64,000 bases of DNA from UBA1952 sp965200035 (GTDB lineage Bacteria > Bacteroidota > Bacteroidia > Chitinophagales > Chitinophagaceae): assembly GCA_965200035.1 (NCBI GenBank), contig OZ241334.1, forward strand, positions 496,001 to 560,000, in the 5' to 3' direction. Positions 16,556 through 24,114 of this stretch are shown one piece after another. Numbering within the stretch: position 1 is the first letter of the stretch; the number at the start of each line of letters is the position of its first letter. The notes below the pieces were generated by a model, which saw nothing but the letters and a program-made list of their open reading frames with translations, was not told the DNA's origin and searched no databases. Position numbers and translations under genes: made by a program.

Positions 16556-17596
16556 ATGTTGCCAGAATATGCCCTTCAATATTTAAATGGTAAACCAGAC
16601 ATTTGGATCGCAATTGTAAGAAATTTTATGAATTTCTTTTCTACAGACAGGTTGTTCAAGTACAATAAAACCTTTGAAGGAATAACAATCGGAGAAGTAG
16701 TAGAAGAAGCGTTATATAATCGGCAAGTTATTGTTTCTATATCTCAAAATGATCTCATTGATTTTTGTAAACTATTTCGAAAGAGCGTCTCAGATTGCTT
16801 ACTAAATGATTTTTATGACCCGCAAATTATACCTTACGAATGGCTAGAAGCAGAGGAGGATGATCCCCTCTTATTTATGGATCTTTTCGGTTTAACGCGG
16901 AGGTTAGGACCGATAAGGCCGCTTGAAGAAGGAACCGCTAGGGATAGAAGGGCTCAAATGGATATTGAAATTTTATATCACATTATTGACCCTAAATTTA
17001 ACGAAAGAAAGAAAATCGAAACAATTGAAGAGTATAAAGATTCCATTACCAGATATATATTAGGCGAGTTTTCTTCATTTGTTGAAAGTAAAGAACTCTG
17101 GGTACAAAAACCAGAACAATCCGTCAGGCTAAATAAGGATATTATTACCAATTCTCTATCTCTGATAGATAACAATTTCTATAAAATGATTGTTAGCAAT
17201 CCAGAACTATTAAAAACGCTAAACTGGAGAGTATTTGAAAAGCTTTTGGCTGATATGCTCGAAACTTTTGGTTACGAGGTTCAGTTAATGCAGGGCACCA
17301 AAGATGGCGGAATAGATGTAATCGCCTTCATGAAAAACGGTGACTTTGGGACGCATAAATATCTTTTACAAGCAAAGAGGTGGACCAACAAAGTTGACAT
17401 TGATGTGGTCAAAAACGTGATGTTCAATCATGATTTTTATAAGGCAAGTAAGTCTTGTCTCGCGACTACGGCCACATTCACCAAGGGGGCATGGGAACTG
17501 GCGGAATTATACAAATGGCAACTTGAACTAAAAGATTATTCCTCAATTCAAAACTGGTTAAATGCTGCTTATAAAAAACGATCCAAAGAGCAGTGA
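16556..17596 (+). CDS. Mrr-like restriction endonuclease (PD-(D/E)xK)
   Basis: 346 residues from the ATG at 16556; a TTG nine bases earlier is a less likely start. The C-terminal domain (about 222-320) is Mrr_cat-like: a helix with Glu228 (WRVFEKLLADML), then TKDGGIDVIA with Asp254, then KYLLQAKRW with Gln272 and Lys274, matching the E...D...QxK core. The N-terminal 220 residues are helical and unassigned and probably serve in recognition. It is divergent from the Argonaute gene and inside the same island. It may be a stand-alone type IV-like restriction enzyme or a further defence partner. No methyltransferase gene lies next to it. Confidence 0.8.
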   Translation: MLPEYALQYLNGKPDIWIAIVRNFMNFFSTDRLFKYNKTFEGITIGEVVEEALYNRQVIVSISQNDLIDFCKLFRKSVSDCLLNDFYDPQIIPYEWLEAEEDDPLLFMDLFGLTRRLGPIRPLEEGTARDRRAQMDIEILYHIIDPKFNERKKIETIEEYKDSITRYILGEFSSFVESKELWVQKPEQSVRLNKDIITNSLSLIDNNFYKMIVSNPELLKTLNWRVFEKLLADMLETFGYEVQLMQGTKDGGIDVIAFMKNGDFGTHKYLLQAKRWTNKVDIDVVKNVMFNHDFYKASKSCLATTATFTKGAWELAELYKWQLELKDYSSIQNWLNAAYKKRSKEQ

Positions 17597-17837
17597 ATTA
17601 CGCTATAGAGTTAAAACCAAATCCAATCCCGTTGTTCTAATTTAGGCTTGTCGTTTATCAAAACTCGTTATGCCCTTATACTACAATCCAGAACTTGCTT
17701 TTGGCCAGTCCATGAACTTAAATGCTGGCTGCACTATGAATTTGTGCAATACGTGTGTGCTTGCTAGTGGTGAATTTTATTTTGTTTGCAATTACACAAG
17801 TTACGGACTGCAATGGATAGTTAACTGCGGCCCTCGG

Positions 17838-18725
17838 TTAGGAGATCATAGTTTCAAGAATTCCACCTAATTTGATGAATGCTTCTTTCTGCCAATCTGC
17901 CATCACCGCACGTTGATAGACTTCTTCCATCTTATCGCGCGGTCTTTGATTGAGACACTTTTTAATTACGTGCGGCATAATACCGATTTCCTGCATAAGT
18001 GAAGCCGCGGTTCTCCGTAAATCATGGCTCGTCCAACGACCTTCAGGCACCATCAACGATTGGTTCAATTTCGTCCTTCCTTTTATTCTCTTACTTTCTT
18101 GGCGATCCGTAAATTGCTTTGTGATCGTTTGCTTGGAAACAGGACCAGTTTTGTTAGCATTAGGGAACAGCCATTGAGATGTATGATTATTCAAGAGAGC
18201 CTGGATTTGTAGCATCGCAAAGTCGGAAAGGTATATGATGTGTTCTTTCTCGTTTTTTGCGTGAATATCTGGCACCTTCAATATTCTTTTTTCGATATCA
18301 ATATCATTTCTTTTACAACGTTGGATTTCATTTACGCGACAGCCGGTGGCCAACAAAAGCCAGAAGGCATGTACATATTTTCGTGATAAATCTGATACAG
18401 AAATTTTAGCGGCTAGTTGTTTGATTTCATCTTCCTTTAAATTGCGTTCTTTAGGAATTTCCTTACCGCCAACCCTATCTTTAGTAAGTCTTCGCGTTGG
18501 ATCAATTGCAATTAGTTCTTCATCATCTGAGTAGCCAAAAAACTGCTTCAAATTAGTAAGCAGCACGTTTGCCATACGCTTACTTCCACGTGCCAAAGGA
18601 CGGCTTAAAATGTTCTTAATGTCATTTCTGGTTAGCTGCGCAATTGGTGTGTTACCATGTAAAGGGAAAACGTCTTTAATAAATGCCCGCTCGATTTCTT
18701 TTCCCTTGTCTTTACGGTTTTGCAA
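17838..18725 (-). pseudogene. tyrosine integrase truncated at its N-terminus
   Basis: About 295 codons of a P4-type tyrosine recombinase: the core-binding part (about 1-100) and catalytic domain with Arg130 (ATGCRVNEI), H234-x-x-R237 (SHDLRRTA) and Tyr270 (EEVYQRA). The second His/Trp position in the LNH-type motif reads LNQ. The coding frame continues upstream for only five codons past the first possible (TTG) start and then meets a stop inside a tRNA 3' half. Family members have about 100 more N-terminal residues (arm-binding domain), so the gene is cut exactly at the tRNA scar. Probably no longer active. It is the likely integrase of the defence island. Confidence 0.8.
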
Positions 18726-18734
18726 TTCATCTTT

Positions 18735-18779
18735 CTTCTAAGCAGTAGGTCGCAGGTTCGAATCCTGCTGGGGTCGCCA
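18735..18779 (+). other. 3' half of a tRNA-Arg(UCU) gene, integration scar
   Basis: Starting at the anticodon loop CTTCTAA (anticodon UCU): 3' anticodon strand GCAGT, variable loop AGGTC, T-arm GCAGG-TTCGAAT-CCTGC, acceptor TGGGGTC, discriminator G and encoded CCA. The bases before the loop do not pair with GCAGT and no D-arm exists upstream, so only the 3' half is present. The left (element) side is the truncated integrase. It has a different identity and opposite orientation from the tRNA-Phe scar at 7.6 kb, so the two do not come from one insertion. Confidence 0.85.
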
Positions 18780-18838
18780 ATAAAATCAAGAGCTTAGTCT
18801 AGTCGGCTTATAGTTTTCAACTTTGATATGCTGGCGTG

Positions 18839-18857
18839 TGGACCACCTCGTGGACCA
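18839..18857. repeat. tandem TGGACCA repeat beside the tRNA-Arg scar
   Basis: TGGACCA occurs at 18839-18845 and 18851-18857 with a 12-bp period, about 60 bp from the tRNA end. Possible integrase arm sites on the flanking side. Confidence 0.35.
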
Positions 18858-19183
18858 AAAATTTTCTGATCTTACCGCACTAAAGTGTAACAATGACCAT
18901 AGTGTTAGCTCAGGCAAAGCTTTGCATTTTCTGACCATTACGTATAAGAAAAGGCCAGTGCTTGAATTGCGTTAGTCCGTCTTGAATGTAGCTATAATGA
19001 TGGCTGAGAAATGCATATGATTATGATGGTAGTCTCTATAATTACCAATATTTGCATGATTGTTTTCCCAGAATCAAATTACACTGGACCTCGGCGACAT
19101 ATTTTGCAATACAATCGTAATATGGTTGATCAAACTGAAACAACATTGTTTGATTTCCTATGACTTAATTAAAACAGATCTAC
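18858..19183. other. non-coding interval after the tRNA-Arg scar
   Basis: AT-rich intergenic DNA between the tRNA-Arg scar and the HNH-like gene. No gene, hairpin or repeat convincing enough to name. Confidence 0.4.
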
Positions 19184-19918
19184 ATGCCCTGTCAACTTTG
19201 TGGCCTTAACAACTATCCTTTTACCCGATCACATATCATCCCTGAATTTTTATTTAAGGGAATTATCGAGCAAGAAAAATATGTTATAGATGTTGACGAT
19301 AATCGTCAGCGCAAAATTCAAACGGGATTTTTTGAGAAGGATATTCTCTGCCGGACCTGTGACAATGAAATATTAAGCAAGCTGGAACGCTATGCAAACA
19401 ATCACTTTTACAATCCCTCGAAAGACACTTCCGTTTCTGTACAAAGGATTAATACCGAAGATTTCTCGATTTCATGGGATCGATATAGTAACTTGGACGC
19501 AGGTCTTATTAAACTATTTTGGCTATCAATTCTTTGGCGTGCCAGCTTAAGCAAAAACACTTTTTTCGAGCGTGTTAATTTAGACAAGATGTATGCCGAA
19601 AAGATCAGAAGGATGATTTTAAATAATGATCCAGGGAAAGCGAACGAGTTAAGGGTTGTAGCCATCAGCTTGCCTACTGCAACATGCAACGAGCCGACAA
19701 AATCAATTATACAGCCTACGAGACATAAAATCGAAGAAAAAACTTACTATACCTTTCACATTAATCAGATGATGTATCATTTCTATATTTCAGATTTTGC
19801 TGAGATACCATTTGGAATGTTGCTTAACGATAATGATCACATCAATATACCAGTCTTCAATGGGGTGTTAGCTGACAATTACTTTAACGAATATACATTG
19901 CGCGAAAATATTGGCTAA
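19184..19918 (+). CDS. HNH-like zinc-binding protein
   Basis: 244 residues. The N-terminus has C3-x-x-C6 (MPCQLCGLN), then a SHIIPEF motif (His17) and a second knuckle, C56-x-x-C59 (ILCRTCDNE), the CxxC-SH-CxxC layout of HNH-type nucleases and related zinc proteins. The later part is mixed helix/strand with no further motif. The complete HNH triad is not clear, so nuclease activity is uncertain. It lies just outside the tRNA-Arg scar and directly upstream of the recombinase site region, as a lone gene. It may be a further defence protein (inference). Confidence 0.65.
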   Translation: MPCQLCGLNNYPFTRSHIIPEFLFKGIIEQEKYVIDVDDNRQRKIQTGFFEKDILCRTCDNEILSKLERYANNHFYNPSKDTSVSVQRINTEDFSISWDRYSNLDAGLIKLFWLSILWRASLSKNTFFERVNLDKMYAEKIRRMILNNDPGKANELRVVAISLPTATCNEPTKSIIQPTRHKIEEKTYYTFHINQMMYHFYISDFAEIPFGMLLNDNDHINIPVFNGVLADNYFNEYTLRENIG

Positions 19919-19941
19919 AATGCATTGATCAAATGTTTTTT

Positions 19942-19975
19942 TGTTCATAAGCAAACCAAGGTTTACTTATGAACA
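19942..19975. repeat. recombinase-type palindrome A1 (inverted partner, centre AA)
   Basis: 34-bp imperfect palindrome: left half TGTTCATAAGCAAACC, centre AA, right half GGTTTACTTATGAACA. Its left half matches the left half of site A2 (20088-20121) at 13 of 16 bases, but the central dinucleotide is AA instead of TT, so the two sites are in opposite orientation. No T-run follows, so it is not a terminator of the gene before it. Confidence 0.6.
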
Positions 19976-20023
19976 AAACCTGACCATTTTTCCTACTTAT
20001 ATTTTCTTTCAATCCGCTGAAAC

Positions 20024-20052
20024 TTGCTATTTACGCGGGTTCTATCTATAAA
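20024..20052 (+). promoter_or_regulatory. promoter-like sequence between sites A1 and A2
   Basis: TTGCTA, 17 bases, TATAAA, pointing toward the serine recombinase gene and lying inside the segment bounded by the two inverted palindromes. Confidence 0.4.
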
Positions 20053-20087
20053 ATTTAGCTTGTTCTATTAACGGGCAGGTCAAAAGC

Positions 20088-20121
20088 TGTTCAAAGGTAA
20101 ACCTTGGTTTACCGGCGAACA
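20088..20121. repeat. recombinase-type palindrome A2 (centre TT)
   Basis: 34-bp imperfect palindrome: TGTTCAAAGGTAAACC, centre TT, GGTTTACCGGCGAACA. The symmetry extends outward to 20081-20128 (arms CAAAAGCTGTTC / GAACAGCTTTTG). It sits about 67 bp upstream of the recombinase ATG. The same core recurs at site B2 before the second recombinase. Confidence 0.65.
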
Positions 20122-20511
20122 GCTTTTGTCGTGTGTCGGGATATATCCTCTACAAATAGCAAAGGCAAAAGATGGATAAGGCAATTACCTATTACCGCGT
20201 CTCTACCGAGAGGCAGGGTGAAAGTGGGCTTGGACTGGAAGCACAGAAAAAAGCAGTACAAGATTTTGCCAGGGCCAATAATTTCCAGCTCATGGGTGAA
20301 TTCTTGGAAGTGGAATCGGGCAAGAAGAATGCAAGGCCAATGCTGCAGAAGGCATTGTCAGCCTGTAAAAAGCAACAGGCTGGATGAGCCAGTTAAATTG
20401 ACCAGTCTAAGCCGGAGCAAATTGACCACCTGATCTGCTGGCGAAGAAAGGAAGTACGCGCATGTTAGATGGTTAAAAATAATTGTTTATTTAAAGAGCT
20501 TTTCTACCCTT

Positions 20512-20585
20512 ATTGGTGAGCGATATCTTTTCCTGCAACAGCTTAATCCTGGCGCCAAAGCTTAAAAAAGATATCGCTCGCCAAT
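20512..20585. repeat. long hairpin downstream of istB, copy 1
   Basis: Arms of 20 bp (20512-20531 and 20566-20585; ATTGGTGAGCGATATCTTTT) pair with one G-T mismatch around a 34-base loop. It lies about 30 bp past the istB stop. A similarly placed hairpin follows istB in the second IS21 copy. Probably a terminator-like or transposon-protecting structure. Confidence 0.65.
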
Positions 20586-20614
20586 GAGGTGCCGCCGGCA
20601 GGCATGGGATAAAA

Positions 20615-21361
20615 TTAAGTATTCGTTCCATCACTTACTTTACGTCTTTTCCTGAGTGATTCCCCCTGCAGCTCAAGACGGTGTGCATTATGGACGATCC
20701 GGTCCAGTATTGCATCTGCTATCGTTTGTTCGCCGATCACATCATACCACTTACTGACCGGCACCTGCGAAGTAATGATCATGGCACCTTTGCCATGACG
20801 GTCCTCGACCAGTTCCATCAGTGCAGCCCTGCTGGCAGCGTCAAAAGGCTGCATGCCGAAGTCGTCCAGGATCAGCAGCTGCTGGCGCTCTATTTTAGCT
20901 ACCTCTTTCATGTAAGAACCATCCGCCTTGCTCATCTTCAGCTTGGAGAACAGCTTGGGCACATTGTGATAAATAACCTTGTACCCCAGGCTGCAGGCAT
21001 GATGGCCAAGGGCCGATGCAATGTAGCTTTTACCGATACCGGTGCTGCCGGTGATAAGGATGTTCTCATTCCTGTCGATAAAAGTGCAGTCTGCGAACCG
21101 GTGGATCTGGTTCTTGTCAATATTACGGTCCGAAGGATAGTACATGTCTTCCAGGGCTGCCCGGTAACGGAACCGGGCATTCTTTATCTTCTGCTCAATG
21201 CTGCGGTTCTGCCGGTCATCCCATTCCCCGTCTACCAGGTGAGCAATCAGCTCATCGGGCGTGTAAGCCGTTGGCTCTTCCGTTTCCAGGCTGGTCTTAA
21301 AGAGCCTGTGCATGCCTGAAAGCTTCATCTTACGCATCTTTTCTAAGGTTGCTGTGTTCAT
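20615..21361 (-). CDS. istB: IS21 helper ATPase IstB, copy 1
   Basis: 248 residues, the usual IstB length. AAA+ ATPase of the DnaC type with Walker A GSTGIGKSYIA (about 105-115) and Walker B LLILDDFGMQ. It forms an oligomer on target DNA and directs the IstA transposase during IS21 transposition. Start 22 bp after the istA stop, same direction. Appears intact. Confidence 0.93.
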   Translation of the reverse strand: MNTATLEKMRKMKLSGMHRLFKTSLETEEPTAYTPDELIAHLVDGEWDDRQNRSIEQKIKNARFRYRAALEDMYYPSDRNIDKNQIHRFADCTFIDRNENILITGSTGIGKSYIASALGHHACSLGYKVIYHNVPKLFSKLKMSKADGSYMKEVAKIERQQLLILDDFGMQPFDAASRAALMELVEDRHGKGAMIITSQVPVSKWYDVIGEQTIADAILDRIVHNAHRLELQGESLRKRRKVSDGTNT

Positions 21362-21382
21362 TTTTGTTTGTTTTAAGATTGA

Positions 21383-22933
21383 TTATCTGTAATAGTTTTC
21401 CCCTCTTATATTATCATGGAAAGGCATTTTTAGCTGGTCAGTTTCGTCCGGCGCGTCGCGGCTGTCCAGCTCTTTTTCCAATATGTTCTGGATCGTTTTG
21501 TAATTATATGCCCCATAGCCCAGCGCCCGCTGGCAGGCTTTAATGAGCCGTTCATGACCCACCTTTTTAGCGAAGCTTAATATACCTACGCAGGACTTAT
21601 AAGCCTGTTCAGGGTACTGTTTTCGGTCCAGTATCTTCAGGATATACAGCTTCACATCTTCACCAATGGTTGCCGCCCACGAGGTAAAGTGTTCCGGTGT
21701 CCATTCACTGACGAAGCGATGGGCCGATGCCAGATGATCCGGTTCCGTCGTATAGTTGTAAGGGCTTTTGGTACGGTTATGCAAGGCGATGCGCTCGTAG
21801 TTATAATAGATCTCAACGCTGTGGCGGGAGTAGAGCACCTTTACTTTCCTGCCGATAAAGCGGTAGGGAACGCTGTAGTAATGCCTGTCCGGGCCAAGCC
21901 CTATATGGCCGTTCTTGGCCACTGTCGCATACAGATGTTGCCTGAGCTCATAGCGCAGTGGCGGAAGGGGCATCAGTGCTGCCTGTTCGATCTCTTCGAA
22001 CTGCTGCCGGCGGCTATAGTTCCGTCCTTTTAAAAATGCATTGTTGTGTTCGGTCAGGGCTGCAATGATAGCTGCATTCAATGCTTCAAGGCTGGCATAG
22101 CTCTCTTTTCTGATCCGGGCATAGATCCGGGTGTAGATAATACGGACAGCATTCTCTACCAGTGCCTTGTCTCTGGGACGGTAGGCTCTTGCCGGTAAAA
22201 TAGTGGTGCCGTAATGCTCGGCAAAGTCCGCAAAAGTCTCATTGAGCAGCGGCTCATACTTACTGCTCTTGGTAACGGCCGATCTGAGGTTGTCCGGAAC
22301 AATGGCTGCCGGGACGCCATTGCAGAAGTGCATGGCGTTCTCACAAGCGGCAATAAAGTCTTCCTTCTGCTGCGTTTTAACGGCTTCTACATAAGTAAGC
22401 TGGCTGGCACCGAGGATGGCTACAAAGACCTCTACGGGCTGCAGCTCGCCTGTCTGCTCATCTAGGATCCCCAGCTTATCCCCGGCGAAGTCTACATAGA
22501 GCTTATCCCCGGCCTTATGTTCCATGTGCATGGTCGGATTGACCTGCGCTTTCCATTGGGCAAAATAATGTTTGAACTGGCTTTTGCCCAGTCCATCGGG
22601 GTGGTCACGTTTATACTCTTCCCAGAGCAGCTCACGGGTAACGCCCTTCCTCTTAAGTTCTTTATCGATGGCCGGGAACAGGCTGAACAGCGTTTGCAAA
22701 CGCTCGTTTACCGGTTTTTCTTCCGGCTTTATAAACAGATCCTCAAGATCTTTATCACTCAGGGTATTGAGCTCTTCGAAGCTCAGATCGCTGCCTGTGA
22801 AGTCTTTAAGATACTTCTTGAGCGTGTTGCGTGCAATGCCTGTCCGGGCCGCTATCTGTACTTTGCTGCACCCCTGGGAATGCAGGCGCAGTATCTGTCT
22901 GATCTTAATCATGCTGATTGGATTATTGGCCAT
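21383..22933 (-). CDS. istA: IS21 transposase IstA, copy 1
   Basis: 516 residues. N-terminal HTH (KVQIAARTGIARNTLKKYL, about 24-42), a second DNA-binding region, then the DDE integrase core with Asp148 (LYVDFAGDK), Asp214 (IVPDNLRSAV) and Glu260 (ALVENAVR), spaced as in the family. It cuts and joins the IS ends together with IstB. Intact. Clearly homologous, but not identical, to the IstA at 39346-40896. Confidence 0.94.
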   Translation of the reverse strand: MANNPISMIKIRQILRLHSQGCSKVQIAARTGIARNTLKKYLKDFTGSDLSFEELNTLSDKDLEDLFIKPEEKPVNERLQTLFSLFPAIDKELKRKGVTRELLWEEYKRDHPDGLGKSQFKHYFAQWKAQVNPTMHMEHKAGDKLYVDFAGDKLGILDEQTGELQPVEVFVAILGASQLTYVEAVKTQQKEDFIAACENAMHFCNGVPAAIVPDNLRSAVTKSSKYEPLLNETFADFAEHYGTTILPARAYRPRDKALVENAVRIIYTRIYARIRKESYASLEALNAAIIAALTEHNNAFLKGRNYSRRQQFEEIEQAALMPLPPLRYELRQHLYATVAKNGHIGLGPDRHYYSVPYRFIGRKVKVLYSRHSVEIYYNYERIALHNRTKSPYNYTTEPDHLASAHRFVSEWTPEHFTSWAATIGEDVKLYILKILDRKQYPEQAYKSCVGILSFAKKVGHERLIKACQRALGYGAYNYKTIQNILEKELDSRDAPDETDQLKMPFHDNIRGENYYR

Positions 22934-23584
22934 CGGTACCTAAGTTTTATAATAGAAACTTAAGACCTCCTGCCTTCCAACAGCGTGTACTTTTTTTCTT
23001 CTCTTAGCTGGTCAGTTTGAACCGGCGCAGCATGGTCAATTTAGTCCGGCCAAACTTGGTCAACTTAAACCGGCCTCAACTGGTCAATTTAACCGGCGCT
23101 TGCAACAGGCAACTTTATTAATAGCTAAGTTGGATAGGCTTGGAAGGAACCTTGCGTTTATATCGAAACTGATGGAATCAGGGGTTGAATTTAAAGCAGT
23201 GGATAATCCATTCGCAGAAAAATTTACAGTCCACATTCTGGCAGCGGTAGCGGAAAAGGAAGGTGAAGATATCAGCAAAAGAACGACTGCCGCATTAAAA
23301 GCGGCAAAAGACAGAGGGGTACAATTGGGCAGTCATGGTAAATACGTGTTGTCGCAATTGAATAAGGAAAGGGCGCAGGATTTTGCACTCATGATGAAGC
23401 CTTTAATTGGCAGCATACAGGGGCAAGGCAAGACAACAATACGGGAAATCACAGGCGAGCTAAACAGGCTGAAAGTGCCTACTTATCGAAACAAGCGAAC
23501 AAAATGGCATGTAAGCACAGTTCATAAAATCATTAACCGCTATAGCGGCGAAAAAGAAAACTCAAACTTTAATCTCAATAAACA

Positions 23585-24058
23585 ATGAAATCAAAATTTA
23601 CATTGCTACTTAAGCAAACCGGAATCGCCCTTAGCTTAGCCCTGCTTTCGATCACGGCACAAGCACAGGACGGCCAACAGGCCGACATCTCAAAAATGGG
23701 ACACGGTAAGCTGCGTAACTATCTCAAAGAGAATGGCTTTAAAACCCAAAGCGGAGCAATCGTTCACGTGGGCGATGAACTGAAAATCGGCAAAGGCTCA
23801 ATGCCGGATAAGAAGTATGCCTTTATTTATCAGTCACAGACCGGATTTGGTTCGGCTACTTCTTTGGATGGCTCTGTCAAAGGCTATTTGAATTCCAGCG
23901 CCAGAGGCCGCACGGCAACCGTCAAAGCCTTTATGACGTCCGGCATGAGAAAAGGCGAATACGCCATTTTCGCGGTCGTTGGTGTAGGCGAGCCTTACAA
24001 CTACTGGATTGAACTGGATAATGGTATTGAGGCTGGTGAAATCACCATCAAAAAATAA
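23585..24058 (+). CDS. small secreted protein coupled to the recombinase gene
   Basis: 157 residues with a clear signal peptide (about 1-27, ending AQAQ). The mature part is a small beta-rich domain (KYAFIYQSQTGFGSATSLDG) without cysteines. No family recognised. Its ATG overlaps the stop of the serine recombinase (ATGA), so it was translated as the second gene of the recombinase transcript before the IS21 insertion. If the upstream palindromes are a switch, this gene would have been under its control. Confidence 0.75.
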   Translation: MKSKFTLLLKQTGIALSLALLSITAQAQDGQQADISKMGHGKLRNYLKENGFKTQSGAIVHVGDELKIGKGSMPDKKYAFIYQSQTGFGSATSLDGSVKGYLNSSARGRTATVKAFMTSGMRKGEYAIFAVVGVGEPYNYWIELDNGIEAGEITIKK

Positions 24059-24114
24059 TTCATTCCATATGCGGCGCTCTCTTAAAAGAGCGCTGTTTAA
24101 AACTCTTTCAGTTT

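Larger units (their letters stand above)
20381..23104 (-). mobile_element. IS21-family insertion sequence, copy 1
   Basis: About 2.7 kb with istA and istB on the minus strand. The ends match as imperfect inverted repeats beginning TG, sharing GTTAAATTGACCAG. The istA-side end carries four copies of a GGTCAATTTA..CCGGC-type unit and the istB-side end carries two, typical multiple transposase-binding repeats of IS21. A 6-bp duplication (ACAGGC) flanks it, and precise removal restores the recombinase reading frame, so the boundaries are well supported. Confidence 0.9.
20172..23588 (+). pseudogene. serine recombinase gene split by an IS21-family element
   Basis: The N-terminal part (20172 to about 20380) begins MDKAITYYRVSTERQG, with the catalytic Ser11 in YRVSTERQG. 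The C-terminal part resumes at about 23105 (TLLIAKLDRLGRN) and ends at 23588. Removing the element and one copy of the duplicated bases restores one frame across CKKQQA-TLLIAKL, giving a resolvase/invertase of about 227 residues with the usual resolvase core and a C-terminal HTH region. It is closely similar throughout to the intact recombinase at 52686-53336. Two inverted 34-bp palindromes lie upstream. Its last codons overlap the start of a secreted-protein gene. Inactive as it stands. Confidence 0.9.

Noticed and set aside
17670..17870. 66-codon open frame between the nuclease and the integrase
   Set aside because: Unusual composition, no family, and its end overlaps the integrase C-terminus on the other strand.
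7592..18779. Reading the two tRNA scars as the left and right ends of one element
   Set aside because: They derive from different tRNAs (GAA and UCU anticodons) and lie in inverted orientation, so they cannot be the direct repeats of one insertion.
19941..19976. Terminator of the HNH-like gene
   Set aside because: The hairpin is strong but has no T-run on the exit side, and its sequence matches the recombinase-type site A2, so a recombination site is the better reading.
20681..21319. Long open frame antisense to istB (212 codons)
   Set aside because: It is a mirror of the GC-rich istB gene; the IstB motifs are on the minus strand.
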